DNA from: an uncultured Alistipes sp.
GTDB lineage: Bacteria > Bacteroidota > Bacteroidia > Bacteroidales > Rikenellaceae
Reading direction: 5' to 3'
Length of the DNA: 64,000 bases
Assembly (NCBI GenBank): GCA_910584485.1
Contig: CAJUAV010000003.1
Span: forward strand, 62,001-126,000
How positions within the stretch are numbered: the first letter of the stretch is position 1; each line of letters starts with the position of its first letter. Under the pieces are notes generated by a model, which made no database searches, was not told the origin of the DNA, and saw only the letters and a list, made by a program, of their open reading frames with translations. Shown piece after piece: positions 48,110 through 57,195 of this stretch. The position numbers were made by a program, and so were the translations under genes.

Positions 48110-50266
48110 CTACTCCTCGTCGGTATCGGTGTAGGCCTTCAGCAGCTTGTCCTGCACGTCGGCGGGCACCTGCTCGTAGGAGGCGAACTTCATCGAGTAG
48201 GTCGCCGAACCCGACGTCAGCGACGAAAGGGTCGTCGAGTAGCGGTAGAGCTCGGCCAGAGGCACGGCAGCGTTGAGGCGGTCGAAGCCCTTGTCCGACT
48301 CCATGCCGAGGATCATCGCGCGGCGGTTTTGCAGGTCGCTCATCACGGCACCCATGTATTCGCTCGGCACGAGCACCTCGACGTTGTAGATCGGCTCCAT
48401 GATCTTCGGTCCCGCGTTGCGGAAGGCCTCCTTGAAGGCGTTGCGGGCCGCCAGCTTGAATGAAATCTCGTTCGAATCCACGGGGTGCATCTTACCGTCG
48501 TAGATCACCACGCGGATGTCGCGGGCGTAGGAGCCCGTCAGCGGGCCCTGGTCCATCTTCTCCATGACGCCCTTCAGGATGGCGGGCATGAAGCGGGCGT
48601 CGATCGCGCCGCCCACGATGGCCGAGTAAAATTGGAGCTTGCCGCCCCAGGCAAGGTCGTACTCCTCCTTCGTCTTGGGGTTCACGACCAGCTCGCCCTT
48701 GCCGCCGATCTTGTAGTTCTTCGGCTCGGGCATCCCTTCGTAATAGGGTTCGATAATCATGTGCACCTCGCCGAACTGGCCTGCGCCGCCCGACTGCTTC
48801 TTGTGGCGGTAGTCGGCCTGCGCCACCTTCGTGATTGTCTCGCGGTAGGGAATCTTCGGAGCGATGTATTCGAACTCGATCTTGTTCTCGCTCTGGATGC
48901 GCGAACGCAGGATGTTCAGGTGGTGTTCGCCCTGCCCCTGGATGATCGTCTGCTTGAGCTCCTTCGAGTAGTCGACCAAAATCGTCGGGTCCTCGTTCTT
49001 GGCGTCGTTGAGCAGCTTGCCGAGCTTCTCTTCGTCGCCCTGCACCTTGCACTTGACGGCGGCGCGATAGCGCGGCTCGGGGAAGAGGATCGGCTCGACG
49101 CTGATCGGATCGGCCGCCGCCGAGAGGGTGTCGTTGGCCTTCGTGCCCTTCAGCTTCACCGTGCAGCCGATGTCGCCGGCCGACAGCTCGGTCACCTTGA
49201 TGCGGTTCTTGCCCGCCACGGCGAAGAGCTGCGAAATCTTCTCCTTGTTCTGCGTGCGCATGTTAACGAGCTCCGTGCCCTCGGCGATCGTGCCGCGGAT
49301 GACGCGGAAATAGGTGATTTCGCCGATGTGGGGCTCCACCTGGCTCTTGAAGACGAAGGCCACGGCGGGAGCCGCTGCGTCGGCATGGATCTCCGCCCCT
49401 TCGGTCGAGAGGAATGCGGGCGCCTTGAGCGGGCCCGGGGCAACGTTGATGATGAACTCCATCAGACGTTTCGTACCGATGTCGCGCTTGCCGCTGGCGC
49501 AGAAGATCGGCATCACCTCACGGTTCGCCACGCCGATCTTCAGACCCGCGCGGATGTCGTCCTGCGTCAGGGTTCCCTTCTCGAAATAGAGCTCCATGAG
49601 CGCCTCGTCGTGCTCGGCGGCCATCTCGACCAGCTCCTTGTTCAGCTCCTGCGCGCGCTCGAGCTCCGAAGCGGGAATCTCCAGCTCCTCGCGGTGGCCG
49701 TCGTGGTCCTTGAAACGGTACATCTTCATGAGCAGCACGTCGATGAAGGCGTCGAACGAAGCACCCTGGTTGACGGGGTACTGCACGATGACGGGCTTCA
49801 CGCGCGAAGCGGCCTTGATCGACTCGAACGTCGCCTCGAAATTGGCCTTGTCGCTGTCGAGCTGGTTGATGAGGCCGATCACGGGCTTCTTCAGCAGACG
49901 GGCGTAGCGGGCCTGGATCTCGCTGCCGACCTCCCAGCCGTTGGCGGCGTTGAAGCAGAAGACGCCCACGTCGCCCACCTTGAAGGCCGAGAAGAGGCTG
50001 CCGCAGAAATCGTCCGACCCCGGGCAGTCGATGATGTTCAGCTTGCGGTCCATGAACTCCGTAAAGAGGATCGTCGAGTAGATCGAACGCTTGTATTCGT
50101 GCTCGATGTCGGTATTGTCCGACAGCGTGTTGTTGGTCTCGATGCTGCCCCGTCGGTCGATCACCTTCCCTTCGAAGGCCATCGCCTCGGCAAGGGTTGT
50201 TTTACCCGTGCCAGGGGCACCGATCAGTACGATGTTCTTGATCTCTTTGGCTGCATAGTTTTTCAT
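48110..50266 (-). CDS. EF-G paralogue (EF-G2 type) lacking the catalytic His
   Basis: 718 aa with all five EF-G domains. The G domain is altered: G1 is GAPGTGKTT, G3 is DCPGSDDF with Ser84 in place of the catalytic His of DTPGH, and G4 is NQLD (134-137) instead of NKMD. Later domains keep IQGQGEHHLNIL, GGAGQFGEV and YNVEVLVP. In Bacteroides thetaiotaomicron a second EF-G of this kind is reported to support translation without GTP hydrolysis and to help gut colonisation. The sequence shows the altered motifs; activity is inferred. It is a single-gene unit. Confidence 0.88.
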   Translation of the reverse strand: MKNYAAKEIKNIVLIGAPGTGKTTLAEAMAFEGKVIDRRGSIETNNTLSDNTDIEHEYKRSIYSTILFTEFMDRKLNIIDCPGSDDFCGSLFSAFKVGDVGVFCFNAANGWEVGSEIQARYARLLKKPVIGLINQLDSDKANFEATFESIKAASRVKPVIVQYPVNQGASFDAFIDVLLMKMYRFKDHDGHREELEIPASELERAQELNKELVEMAAEHDEALMELYFEKGTLTQDDIRAGLKIGVANREVMPIFCASGKRDIGTKRLMEFIINVAPGPLKAPAFLSTEGAEIHADAAAPAVAFVFKSQVEPHIGEITYFRVIRGTIAEGTELVNMRTQNKEKISQLFAVAGKNRIKVTELSAGDIGCTVKLKGTKANDTLSAAADPISVEPILFPEPRYRAAVKCKVQGDEEKLGKLLNDAKNEDPTILVDYSKELKQTIIQGQGEHHLNILRSRIQSENKIEFEYIAPKIPYRETITKVAQADYRHKKQSGGAGQFGEVHMIIEPYYEGMPEPKNYKIGGKGELVVNPKTKEEYDLAWGGKLQFYSAIVGGAIDARFMPAILKGVMEKMDQGPLTGSYARDIRVVIYDGKMHPVDSNEISFKLAARNAFKEAFRNAGPKIMEPIYNVEVLVPSEYMGAVMSDLQNRRAMILGMESDKGFDRLNAAVPLAELYRYSTTLSSLTSGSATYSMKFASYEQVPADVQDKLLKAYTDTDEE

Positions 50267-50424
50267 ATCGATTCGTTTTAAGGTTGCACTTTTTGCATTA
50301 CGCGACTATAAATATACAAAAAATCCGAGACCTGCAAGTCCGAAAACCGAAATTTCGATCGGACAGCCCGCGTTTTGCCCGTTTTAAGACGAATGACAGG
50401 GTGTTTCGGGCCGATTGTTAGAAA

Positions 50425-50705
50425 GAGCGCGGCAGAGCGGCCGCGAGGTCGAATCGCTGGATGCGCAGCGGCAGTCGAGCCGAAGAGGTATGGTTCGAGG
50501 GGCGCAGCTGGCGAAGCGCACGCAGCGAGCCTGGAGCGAGCTGCGGGCCTTCGCCGGAGCGAAGCTGCGGCCCGCCGCGCTAAAGCGCGAACCCGTTCGG
50601 GTCGAAGCCTGCGGAGTGCCCGTGTCGATAAAATGCGGGTCTCCGCGCGCGGAGGCTTCGGCCCGCCGATCCCTTATGGGATCGAACCGTTCGGTCAGCA
50701 AAGAC
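50425..50705 (-). repeat. Intergenic modular repeat array 10 (reverse orientation)
   Basis: Read on the minus strand it gives the hairpin CGATCCC-ATAA-GGGATCG, a type I cassette with CCTCCGCGCGCGGAG, AGGCTTCGACCCG, the hairpin CGCGCTTTAGCGCG, and a type II cassette with CGCAGCTTCGC...GCGAAGG. It lies between the lpd 3' end and the EF-G2 start. The rest of 50267-50797 holds the EF-G2 leader, with no clear -7 box, and a terminator. Confidence 0.85.
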
Positions 50706-50737
50706 ATCCGACAACCCGCCCGCTCCTGCGCCGATCC

Positions 50738-50784
50738 GAAAACGGGGCCCGACGAACCAAATCGTCGGGCCCCGTTTTTTTTCG
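50738..50784 (-). terminator. Terminator of lpd (symmetrical)
   Basis: AAAACGGGGCCCGACGA pairs with TCGTCGGGCCCCGTTTT around a 6-7 nt loop. A and T runs flank it, so it can act on both strands. Confidence 0.9.
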
Positions 50785-50797
50785 CAAAACAGCCTTT

Positions 50798-52171
50798 TTA
50801 CAGGTGGATCGCCATGCCGAGCGCCGCTTCGGCCGCCTCCATCATCGCCTCGTTCATCGAGGGATGGGCGTGGATCGTGCGGGCGATGCGGTGGGCCGTG
50901 ACGCCCATCGCCTTGGCCAGCGTCGGTTCGGCCAGCAGCTCGGTGACCGAACCGCCCACCAGGTGGGCGCCGATCAGCCGCTCTTCGGCGTCGAAAATCA
51001 GTTTCACGAAGCCGTCGCGCTCGCCAGCGGCGGTCGCCTTGCCCGATGCCGTGAAGGGGAAGCGTCCCACCTTGCAGGCGATACCGCGGTCGACGGCCTG
51101 CTGCTCGGTGAGCCCCACCGAAGCCACCTCGGGCGAAGTGAAGATGCACGACGGAACGGTCGTATAGTCGATCGGTTCGGGATCGAGGCCGCAAATCGCC
51201 TCGACGCAGCAGATCGCCTCGGCCGAGGCGACGTGGGCCAGCGCGGGGGTGGCGATGATGTCGCCGATGGCGTAGACCCCTTCGCACGAGGTGCGGTAGA
51301 AGGCATCCACGACCACCTTGCCTCGCTCGACGGCTACGCCCGCCTCCTCGAGGCCGATGCCCTCGATGTTGGCCGTGATCCCCACGGCCGAGAGCACGAG
51401 TTCGGCCGAGAGCGTCTCGGCGCCCTTCTTGCCCTCGATATCGACCTCGCATCCCTCCTCCGAGGTACGCACGGCCTTGACGGCGGTCGAGGTGAGCACC
51501 CCGATGCGCAGCTTGCGGAAAGCGCGCTCGACCGCCTTCGAGACCTCTTCGTCCTCGAGCGGCATGAGCCGCGGCAGGTACTCGACGAGGGTCACCCGCA
51601 CGCCGAGCGCGGCGTAGAACCACGCCAGCTCGCTGCCGATGGCCCCCGAGCCGACGACGATCAGCGAGGCGGGGAGCCGCTCGAGGCGCAGGGCCTCGGT
51701 CGAGGAGAGGATGCGGCGCCCGTCGATCGGCATGAAGGGAACCTCGCGCGGGCGGGCTCCCGTGGCGAGGATGATGTGGTCGGCCTCGTACGGCGTGCCG
51801 TCCACCTCGACGCGGTGCGCGCCCGCCAAACGGCCCGTCCCCGCGATGAGGTCGATGCCGTTCTTCTTCAGCAGGAACTGTACCCCTTTCGACATCGTTT
51901 CTGCCACCGTGCGCGCACGCGCCACGATCGCCGCGAGGTCGGGTTTCACGTCGCCTTCGATGCACACGCCGTAGCGGGCCGCCTCGCGGCAGTGCTGAAA
52001 AACCTGCGCGCTCTTGATGAGCGCCTTGGTGGGGATGCAGCCGCGGTTGAGGCAGACGCCGCCCGCCTCGGCCCGCTCGACGAGGGCCACCCGCTTGCCC
52101 AGCTGGGCCGCCCGAATCGCCGCGACGTAACCGCCCGGGCCCGAGCCGATGATAAGGATGTCGTATTTCAT
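50798..52171 (-). CDS. lpdA: Dihydrolipoyl dehydrogenase
   Basis: 457 aa. It reoxidises dihydrolipoamide of 2-oxoacid dehydrogenases or the glycine cleavage system. The FAD motif GSGPGG is at residues 9-14, the redox disulfide is C40-LNRG-C45, the NAD motif is GSGAIGSELAW, and the C-terminal catalytic HAHPSMNEA is present. It lies 62 bases after the C69 peptidase gene on the same strand, and the gap has no clear promoter. No E1/E2 genes are nearby. Confidence 0.95.
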   Translation of the reverse strand: MKYDILIIGSGPGGYVAAIRAAQLGKRVALVERAEAGGVCLNRGCIPTKALIKSAQVFQHCREAARYGVCIEGDVKPDLAAIVARARTVAETMSKGVQFLLKKNGIDLIAGTGRLAGAHRVEVDGTPYEADHIILATGARPREVPFMPIDGRRILSSTEALRLERLPASLIVVGSGAIGSELAWFYAALGVRVTLVEYLPRLMPLEDEEVSKAVERAFRKLRIGVLTSTAVKAVRTSEEGCEVDIEGKKGAETLSAELVLSAVGITANIEGIGLEEAGVAVERGKVVVDAFYRTSCEGVYAIGDIIATPALAHVASAEAICCVEAICGLDPEPIDYTTVPSCIFTSPEVASVGLTEQQAVDRGIACKVGRFPFTASGKATAAGERDGFVKLIFDAEERLIGAHLVGGSVTELLAEPTLAKAMGVTAHRIARTIHAHPSMNEAMMEAAEAALGMAIHL

Positions 52172-52233
52172 ATTCTTTTATGTTGTTCGATTTCAGGGGT
52201 CGAGCGGCTACATCCCGCCGGGGGCTCGATGCC

Positions 52234-53925
52234 CTATTTCACCACCTTCAGCACCTCGCCGTTGTCTTTGGCCACGGCGCGCTTCCAGGCTTCGTTATAC
52301 CCCGGGAACTGAATCTTGCCCGGGATCTGTTTGCCGTTTCCGTTCTCCACCCAGTGGCGGTGCGAACCGTCGCGGTCGAGGAACGAGAGGACGTCGGCGT
52401 GCTCGCTCTTGAGGTTGCCGTCGACGTATTTGACGAGCAGATAGCCGTTCAGTCGCTGCCAGCGGTCGAAGAGCTCCTGCGCCTTCGCGGTCGAATAGCG
52501 CGCGAGGGCCTTGCGGCGCGCCTTGGGCGAGGCGTCGGCGAGCGCGTTCTGTTCCTCGACCTCCGCCAGGCGGGCGTTTTCCCACGCATCGACCACCTTG
52601 CGGATGTCGGCCGCGATCAGATCGTAGCGCATGTAGGCGAAATTGGTCGTGCGGTTGAAGAGCCAGAAGGCCGACGTGGGGGAGTATTCGAGCATCGAGC
52701 CGTTCCCCTCGCGGAAGCATTCGGGGACCTCGGTCGTCGAGCAGTAGATCGGCGTGAGACACGACGTGGCGGCATCGTCGACGCCGAACCACAGAATGCC
52801 CATGTCGGCGGGGAGCTGCGGCCGCGCCTGCGCCACGAACCAGAAGCCCGTCTGCTGCGTCGCCGTAGCGCGCTCGTTGCAGTATTCGACGCCGTCGACC
52901 TCGAAATACATCGGCCGCCAGCGGTAGGGGCAGGCGTGGCCGCCCGCGCCGAGGTCCTTCGTCATATCCATCTTCGTCCCTTCGTAGTGGTCGCGCATGC
53001 AGTCGAAGAGGGTCTTGGGAGCGACCTTTTCGCGCGGCTCGACCCAGAGCGGCATGCGGTTCCGCGGGTTGTGGCCCATCGCATAATCCTCGTAGCGCTC
53101 CATGCCGTCGGCCACGGTGCGGAAGAAGGCCCACACGCGCGCCTCGCAACCGCGCAGGGCACCGAAATCGAGCGGCGCATAGGCGTCGGCGAAGCTGAAA
53201 TCGGCGTCGGCGCCGTCGAAATAGCCCTGCTCGCGGGCGAACGAAACGACGTCGGGGGCATAGAGGCAGTTCTCGGGATCATCGGTCGGGAAGGTGGTGA
53301 TGCGCGCCTGGTTGGCGTGGGCCGAGACGCAGCCGTCGGGGATGCGGCGGGCGACCCAGACGATTCCCTTGCGGGCGTTGCCGCCGCGGCCGTCGTCCGC
53401 GAAACCCTTGCCGATAAGCTCCATGATCCACGCTTCGTCGCGGTCGGCGATCGAGAACGACTCGCCCGACGAGGCATAGCCGTGGGTGTTCGCCAGCTCG
53501 ACGATCGTGCGGATCGCCTCGCGCGCCGTGCGGGCGCGTTGCAGCGTGATGTAGATGAGCGAGCCGTAGTCGATGCGGCCCGTCTTGTCCTCGAGTTCGG
53601 GACGGCCTCCGAAGGTCGTCTCGGCGATGATGAGCGAGTGTTCGTTCATGTTGCCGACCGTGGAGTAGGTGCGGGGCACCTGGGGGATCTCGGTCAGCAG
53701 GTTCCCCTCGTCCCAGCAATAGACGGGCAGCATCGCGCCCGCCTTGTGGCGGCCGGCGGGGGTGTGGTAGAGGGCGCCGTAGAGGGCGTGCGAGTCGGCG
53801 GCGTAGCTGACCAGGATCGAACCGTCGGTCGAGGCGCCGCGCGTGACGATGAAATTGGTGCAGGCGGCTGCCGTGCCGTAGAGCAGCAGGGAGAGCGCAG
53901 CCGCGAGAATCGGGCGTATCTTCAT
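52234..53925 (-). CDS. C69-family dipeptidase (Ntn hydrolase)
   Basis: 563 aa. A signal peptide ends at TAAA, which leaves Cys22 of CTNFIVTRGAS as the first residue. That is the expected N-terminal nucleophile of family C69 (PepD-like). Conserved blocks GNMNEHSLIIAETTFGG and ANQARITTFP follow. It probably cleaves dipeptides in the periplasm. It has its own -7 box at 53948 and may be cotranscribed with lpdA. Confidence 0.9.
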   Translation of the reverse strand: MKIRPILAAALSLLLYGTAAACTNFIVTRGASTDGSILVSYAADSHALYGALYHTPAGRHKAGAMLPVYCWDEGNLLTEIPQVPRTYSTVGNMNEHSLIIAETTFGGRPELEDKTGRIDYGSLIYITLQRARTAREAIRTIVELANTHGYASSGESFSIADRDEAWIMELIGKGFADDGRGGNARKGIVWVARRIPDGCVSAHANQARITTFPTDDPENCLYAPDVVSFAREQGYFDGADADFSFADAYAPLDFGALRGCEARVWAFFRTVADGMERYEDYAMGHNPRNRMPLWVEPREKVAPKTLFDCMRDHYEGTKMDMTKDLGAGGHACPYRWRPMYFEVDGVEYCNERATATQQTGFWFVAQARPQLPADMGILWFGVDDAATSCLTPIYCSTTEVPECFREGNGSMLEYSPTSAFWLFNRTTNFAYMRYDLIAADIRKVVDAWENARLAEVEEQNALADASPKARRKALARYSTAKAQELFDRWQRLNGYLLVKYVDGNLKSEHADVLSFLDRDGSHRHWVENGNGKQIPGKIQFPGYNEAWKRAVAKDNGEVLKVVK

Positions 53926-53947
53926 AATCGTAAACGGGTTTTGCAGT

Positions 53948-53955
53948 CAAATGTA
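53948..53955 (-). promoter_or_regulatory. -7 box of the C69 dipeptidase
   Basis: TACATTTG on the minus strand, 22 bases before the ATG; a TTG lies about 20 bases upstream. Confidence 0.65.
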
Positions 53956-54052
53956 CGAAACAAAACGCAAACGGGCAACAATCGCGATTTTTTTGTTACT
54001 TTTACCCCCGCAAGGGAGGCGCTCCGCCGCCCGAAAAAACACACGCGCCGCC

Positions 54053-54715
54053 ATGTCCGTAACTCGTCAACTCGAAGCCGTACGCCGCACCCTGCCCGAA
54101 GGGGTGAGGCTCGTCGCCGTCTCGAAAACGCACCCCCTCGAAGCGATCGGGGAGGCCTATGCCGCAGGCCAGCGCCATTTCGGCGAAAGCCGCCCGCAGG
54201 AGCTGCTGGCCAAATACGAAGCGCTGCCGCGCGATATCCGCTGGCACATGATCGGACACCTGCAAACGAACAAGGTACGGCTGATCGCCCCCTTCGTCTC
54301 GCTCATCGAGTCGGTCGACAGCGCGCGTCTCGCGGAGACGATCCAGCGCGAGGCGGCCCGCTGCGGCCGCACGATCGACGTGCTGCTGGAGCTGCACGTG
54401 GCCCGCGAAGCGAGCAAGACGGGGTGGCAGGCGGACGAATTGGACGCCTACGTTCGCTCGGGAGCTTTCGGGCGGATGGATGCCGTGCGCGTGCGCGGAG
54501 TGATGGGCATCGCCTCGCACACGGAGGAGGAAGCGGTCGTGCGACGCGATTTCGAGGCGCTGCGGGAGGCTTTCGAGCGGCTGCGCCCCGCCTTCGGCGA
54601 GGCGTTCGACACCCTTTCGATGGGCATGTCGGACGACTATCGGCTGGCCGTCACCTGCGGATCGACCTCGGTGCGCGTCGGATCGCTCATCTTCGGCGAA
54701 CGGAGCTATCGGTAG
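54053..54715 (+). CDS. yggS: YggS/PLPBP-family pyridoxal-phosphate homeostasis protein
   Basis: 220 aa. The PLP-binding lysine is in LVAVSKTHP; HFGESRPQEL, WHMIGHLQTNK and the C-terminal phosphate-binding block SMGMSDDYRLAV...GSTSVRVGSLIFG are all present. It keeps free PLP in balance; no enzyme activity is known. I chose MSVTRQ at 54053; the longer frame contains the promoter region. It is divergent from the C69 peptidase and followed by repeat array 11. Confidence 0.92.
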   Translation: MSVTRQLEAVRRTLPEGVRLVAVSKTHPLEAIGEAYAAGQRHFGESRPQELLAKYEALPRDIRWHMIGHLQTNKVRLIAPFVSLIESVDSARLAETIQREAARCGRTIDVLLELHVAREASKTGWQADELDAYVRSGAFGRMDAVRVRGVMGIASHTEEEAVVRRDFEALREAFERLRPAFGEAFDTLSMGMSDDYRLAVTCGSTSVRVGSLIFGERSYR

Positions 54716-54739
54716 AACGGGGAGCTTTCGGGTGTCACG

Positions 54740-55235
54740 GCATGCCGAACGGTTCGATGGCTGCGCCATCGGCGGACTGAAGATTTCGATTTCGAGGATA
54801 AATCGCACGCAAGTGCGGCAGCCCGCAGCCGCCCCCTGGCGGAGGGCTGCTCCTTTGCGTCGTAGGCCCCTCCGCTCGGCTGCGTGCCGGTTGCGACACC
54901 TTCGATCAAAAAGGGATCGGCAGGCTGAAGCTTTCGGCGGCGAAGGCCCGCAACTCTTACGAGTGCGAGCACTTCGCAAGCTGCGCCCCTATACGAGTCG
55001 CACGCACGTGCGGCGGGCCGCAATTTGCTGCCGAATGGTTCGATCCCGTTAGGGATCGGCGGGCCGAAGCCTCCCGCAGCGGAGGCCCGCATCTTATCGA
55101 CACGGGCGCTCCGCAGGCTTCGACCCGAACGAGATCGCGCGGCAGTCCGCAGCTTCGCCCCGCTTTAGGCCCGCATGCAGCGTCCCTTTCGCAGGCTGCG
55201 ACCCGAATCTGTCGAATGCGCACCCTCCGCAGACT
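54740..55235 (+). repeat. Intergenic modular repeat array 11
   Basis: Units in order: hairpin CGATGGC-TGC-GCCATCG, hairpin CGCACGCAAGTGCG, a type III cassette, a damaged hairpin (CGATCAAAAAGGGATCG), a type II cassette with CTTTCGGCGGCGAAGG and AAGCTGCGCCCC, hairpin CGCACGCACGTGCG, hairpin CGATCCC-GTTA-GGGATCG, a type I cassette ending AGGCTTCGACCCG, and a partial type II ending GCAGGCTGCGACCCGAA. No gene is seen in 54716-55299. Confidence 0.85.
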
Positions 55236-55284
55236 TCGTCCGAGGAGAGCCCCCTCTCTTTTTCCGTATCTCGCGGAAAAAGAT

Positions 55285-55292
55285 TATCTTTG
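55285..55292 (+). promoter_or_regulatory. -7 box of the deacetylase, 7 bases from the start codon
   Basis: TATCTTTG is followed after 7 bases by the ATG at 55300, so the mRNA would be leaderless or nearly so. Confidence 0.65.
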
Positions 55293-55299
55293 TCGTGCC

Positions 55300-55908
55300 A
55301 TGCGTATCAAACCGCCCAAAATACTGCGTCGGCTGATGCCCGACCTGATCTGGGAGATCGAGGACGAGGAGGGCGTGTTCCTCACCTTCGACGACGGCCC
55401 GACGCCCGGCGTCACGGAGTGGATCCTCGCCACGCTGGCGCGCTACGACGCCAAGGCCACCTTCTTCGTGCTGGGCAAGAACGTCGAGCTCTATCCCGAC
55501 CTCTACCGCCGCATCCTCGATGCGGGCCACCGCATCGGCAACCACACCTACTCCCACCAGAAGGGGTGGAAGATGAGCCTCGAACGCTATACGGAGGATG
55601 TCGACTTCGCCAACGACCTGCTCCACACCGACCTCTTCCGTCCCCCCTACGCCCTCATCACCCCCGCACAGGCGCGCTTCCTCGGACAGCGCTACAAGCT
55701 GGTGATGTGGGACGTCGTCTCGCGCGACTACAACCGCCGCCTCTCGCCGCGCGGCTGTCTGAAAAACGTGCTGCCGCACCTCGCCCCGGGGGTGATCGTC
55801 GTCTTCCACGACAGCGAGAAGGCTTTCCGCAACATGCGTTACGCCCTCCCGCGGACGCTCGAGGCGATCGCGGCGGCCGGCCTGAAATGCAAGCCGATCG
55901 AATTGTGA
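55300..55908 (+). CDS. NodB-type polysaccharide deacetylase
   Basis: 202 aa. The metal-dependent deacetylase motifs are present: LTFDDGPTPG (motif 1), IGNHTYSHQKGW (motif 2, H-S/T-x-x-H) and LFRPPYALIT (motif 3). WDVVSRDYN and VVFHDSEKA follow. There is no obvious signal peptide. The substrate could be peptidoglycan or another N-acetylated glycan. The start was set to the first ATG after the promoter. A short hairpin with a T run (55912-55934) follows. Confidence 0.92.
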   Translation: MRIKPPKILRRLMPDLIWEIEDEEGVFLTFDDGPTPGVTEWILATLARYDAKATFFVLGKNVELYPDLYRRILDAGHRIGNHTYSHQKGWKMSLERYTEDVDFANDLLHTDLFRPPYALITPAQARFLGQRYKLVMWDVVSRDYNRRLSPRGCLKNVLPHLAPGVIVVFHDSEKAFRNMRYALPRTLEAIAAAGLKCKPIEL

Positions 55909-55911
55909 CAC

Positions 55912-55934
55912 GGCGCCCGCAGGGGCGTTTTTTG
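55912..55934 (+). terminator. Terminator of the deacetylase gene
   Basis: CGCCC pairs with GGGCG around GCAG, followed by TTTTTT. The stem is short but the T run is good. Confidence 0.6.
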
Positions 55935-55943
55935 CGGCAAAAT

Positions 55944-55974
55944 TTTGATTTGCGCGCGTCATGTACTATCTTTG
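55944..55974 (+). promoter_or_regulatory. Promoter of efp
   Basis: TTTG at 55944-55947 and TATCTTTG at 55967-55974 with 19 bases between; the ATG is at 56010. Confidence 0.8.
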
Positions 55975-56009
55975 CGCTCGGAACATACAAACCATAAAAT
56001 AATCACACC

Positions 56010-56582
56010 ATGCAAATTACAGCCGCCGATATCAAAATCGGCATGTGTATCGAGATGGACGGCAAGACCTATCTGGTCGTCGATTTCCAGCACTGCAAGC
56101 CGGGCAAGGGTCCCGCTTTCGTGCGTTCGAAGCTCAAGAACCTGGAGAACGGCCGCGTCCTCGAAAACACCTTCTCGTCGGTAGGCATCAAGATCGAGCA
56201 GGTGCGCGTCGAGCGTCGCCCCTACCAGTTCACCTACGAGGACGACCTGGGCGCCCATTTCATGCACACGGAGACCTTCGAGGAGATCAACATCGAGAAG
56301 AGCCTCATCAACAACTACGACCTGATGGCCGACGGCCAGGTCGTCGAGGTGATGTACCGCACCGACAACGATGCGATTCTCTCGGCCGAACTGCCCCCGA
56401 TCGTCGACATGGAGGTGACCTACACCGAGCCGGGCATCAAGGGCGACACCGCCTCGACCAACTCGCTCAAACCCGCCACCGTCAACACGGGCGCCACAGT
56501 GAAGGTTCCCCTCTTCATCAACACGGGCGACAAGATCCGCGTCGACACCCGCACGCGCGAGTACTACGAGCGCATCAAGTAG
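56010..56582 (+). CDS. efp: Elongation factor P
   Basis: 190 aa, three beta-barrel domains. It relieves ribosome stalling at polyproline. The domain I loop reads HCKPGKGPAFVRSK with Lys33 at the tip, where E. coli has the modified Lys34. Whether it is modified here cannot be seen; no EpmA/EpmB genes are in the window. The C-terminal signature VPLFINTGDKIRVDTRT is present. It is a single-gene unit. Confidence 0.96.
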   Translation: MQITAADIKIGMCIEMDGKTYLVVDFQHCKPGKGPAFVRSKLKNLENGRVLENTFSSVGIKIEQVRVERRPYQFTYEDDLGAHFMHTETFEEINIEKSLINNYDLMADGQVVEVMYRTDNDAILSAELPPIVDMEVTYTEPGIKGDTASTNSLKPATVNTGATVKVPLFINTGDKIRVDTRTREYYERIK

Positions 56583-56726
56583 CCGCCGCTTCGGAAACGG
56601 AAACGACCGTCCGCCTTTGTCTGGCAGACGGTCGTTCCGCATCAGGGGAGGGGCTTGCGACGCAAAGGAGCAGTCCTCCGCCAAGAGGCTGCCGATGTCT
56701 TGCGACGTCGGCTCCGCCCCGCCGGC
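56583..56726. other. Gap between efp and the hpf terminator
   Basis: No gene is seen. An 8-9 bp stem (ACGACCGTC...GACGGTCGT, about 56604-56636) may end efp transcription although no T run follows. A degenerate fragment of the modular repeat lies at about 56640-56720. Confidence 0.4.
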
Positions 56727-56728
56727 CG

Positions 56729-56761
56729 AAAAAAATCCCCGTCGGAGGATTCCGACGGGGG
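56729..56761 (-). terminator. Terminator of xerC-hpf
   Basis: CCCCGTCGGA pairs with TCCGACGGGG around a 4-nt loop. The A run to the left is a T run on the minus strand. Confidence 0.85.
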
Positions 56762-56823
56762 CGGTTGCACGGACACGGGTCGCACCGCGACGGTCGCACC
56801 GCGCGAAGGGGGCCGAGCCGCGA

Positions 56824-57111
56824 TTATTTCTCTTTCTGCTTCTCGATCTGCCGCTTCAGCGCATCGATCGCTTCGTCGAGCGCCTCCTCGAAGGTGCGGG
56901 CCTGCTCCTGCGCACGCAGGTCGCCGCCCGGGAGATGGAGCGTCACAGCAGCGATCTTGTTACCCTTCTCGGGATCCTTGTCGAGCTTCAGCACCACTTC
57001 GGCGCCGGTGGCCCGCTCGGCGAAACGATCTAATTTCGCCATCTTGGCGTTCACGAATTCGACCAACCGCTTGTCGGCGTCGAATTTCACGGACTGAATC
57101 TGTACGTTCAT
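56824..57111 (-). CDS. hpf: Ribosome hibernation promoting factor, short form
   Basis: 95 aa. The HPF/YfiA fold is recognisable: MNVQIQSVKFDADKRLVEFV, then KMAKLDRF and a Lys/Glu-rich C-terminal helix. It lacks the C-terminal dimerisation domain of long HPF, so it is the short type that acts with a separate dimerising factor or alone. It starts 84 bases after xerC on the same strand. Confidence 0.92.
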   Translation of the reverse strand: MNVQIQSVKFDADKRLVEFVNAKMAKLDRFAERATGAEVVLKLDKDPEKGNKIAAVTLHLPGGDLRAQEQARTFEEALDEAIDALKRQIEKQKEK

Positions 57112-57195
57112 AGCCTGCTGTTTTTAGGGTTTGACTTCGGTCGTCCGCTCCGGCGGGGCCGTGCGGCGCGTTGTTTCGTTCGGGAACCGCCCGCC

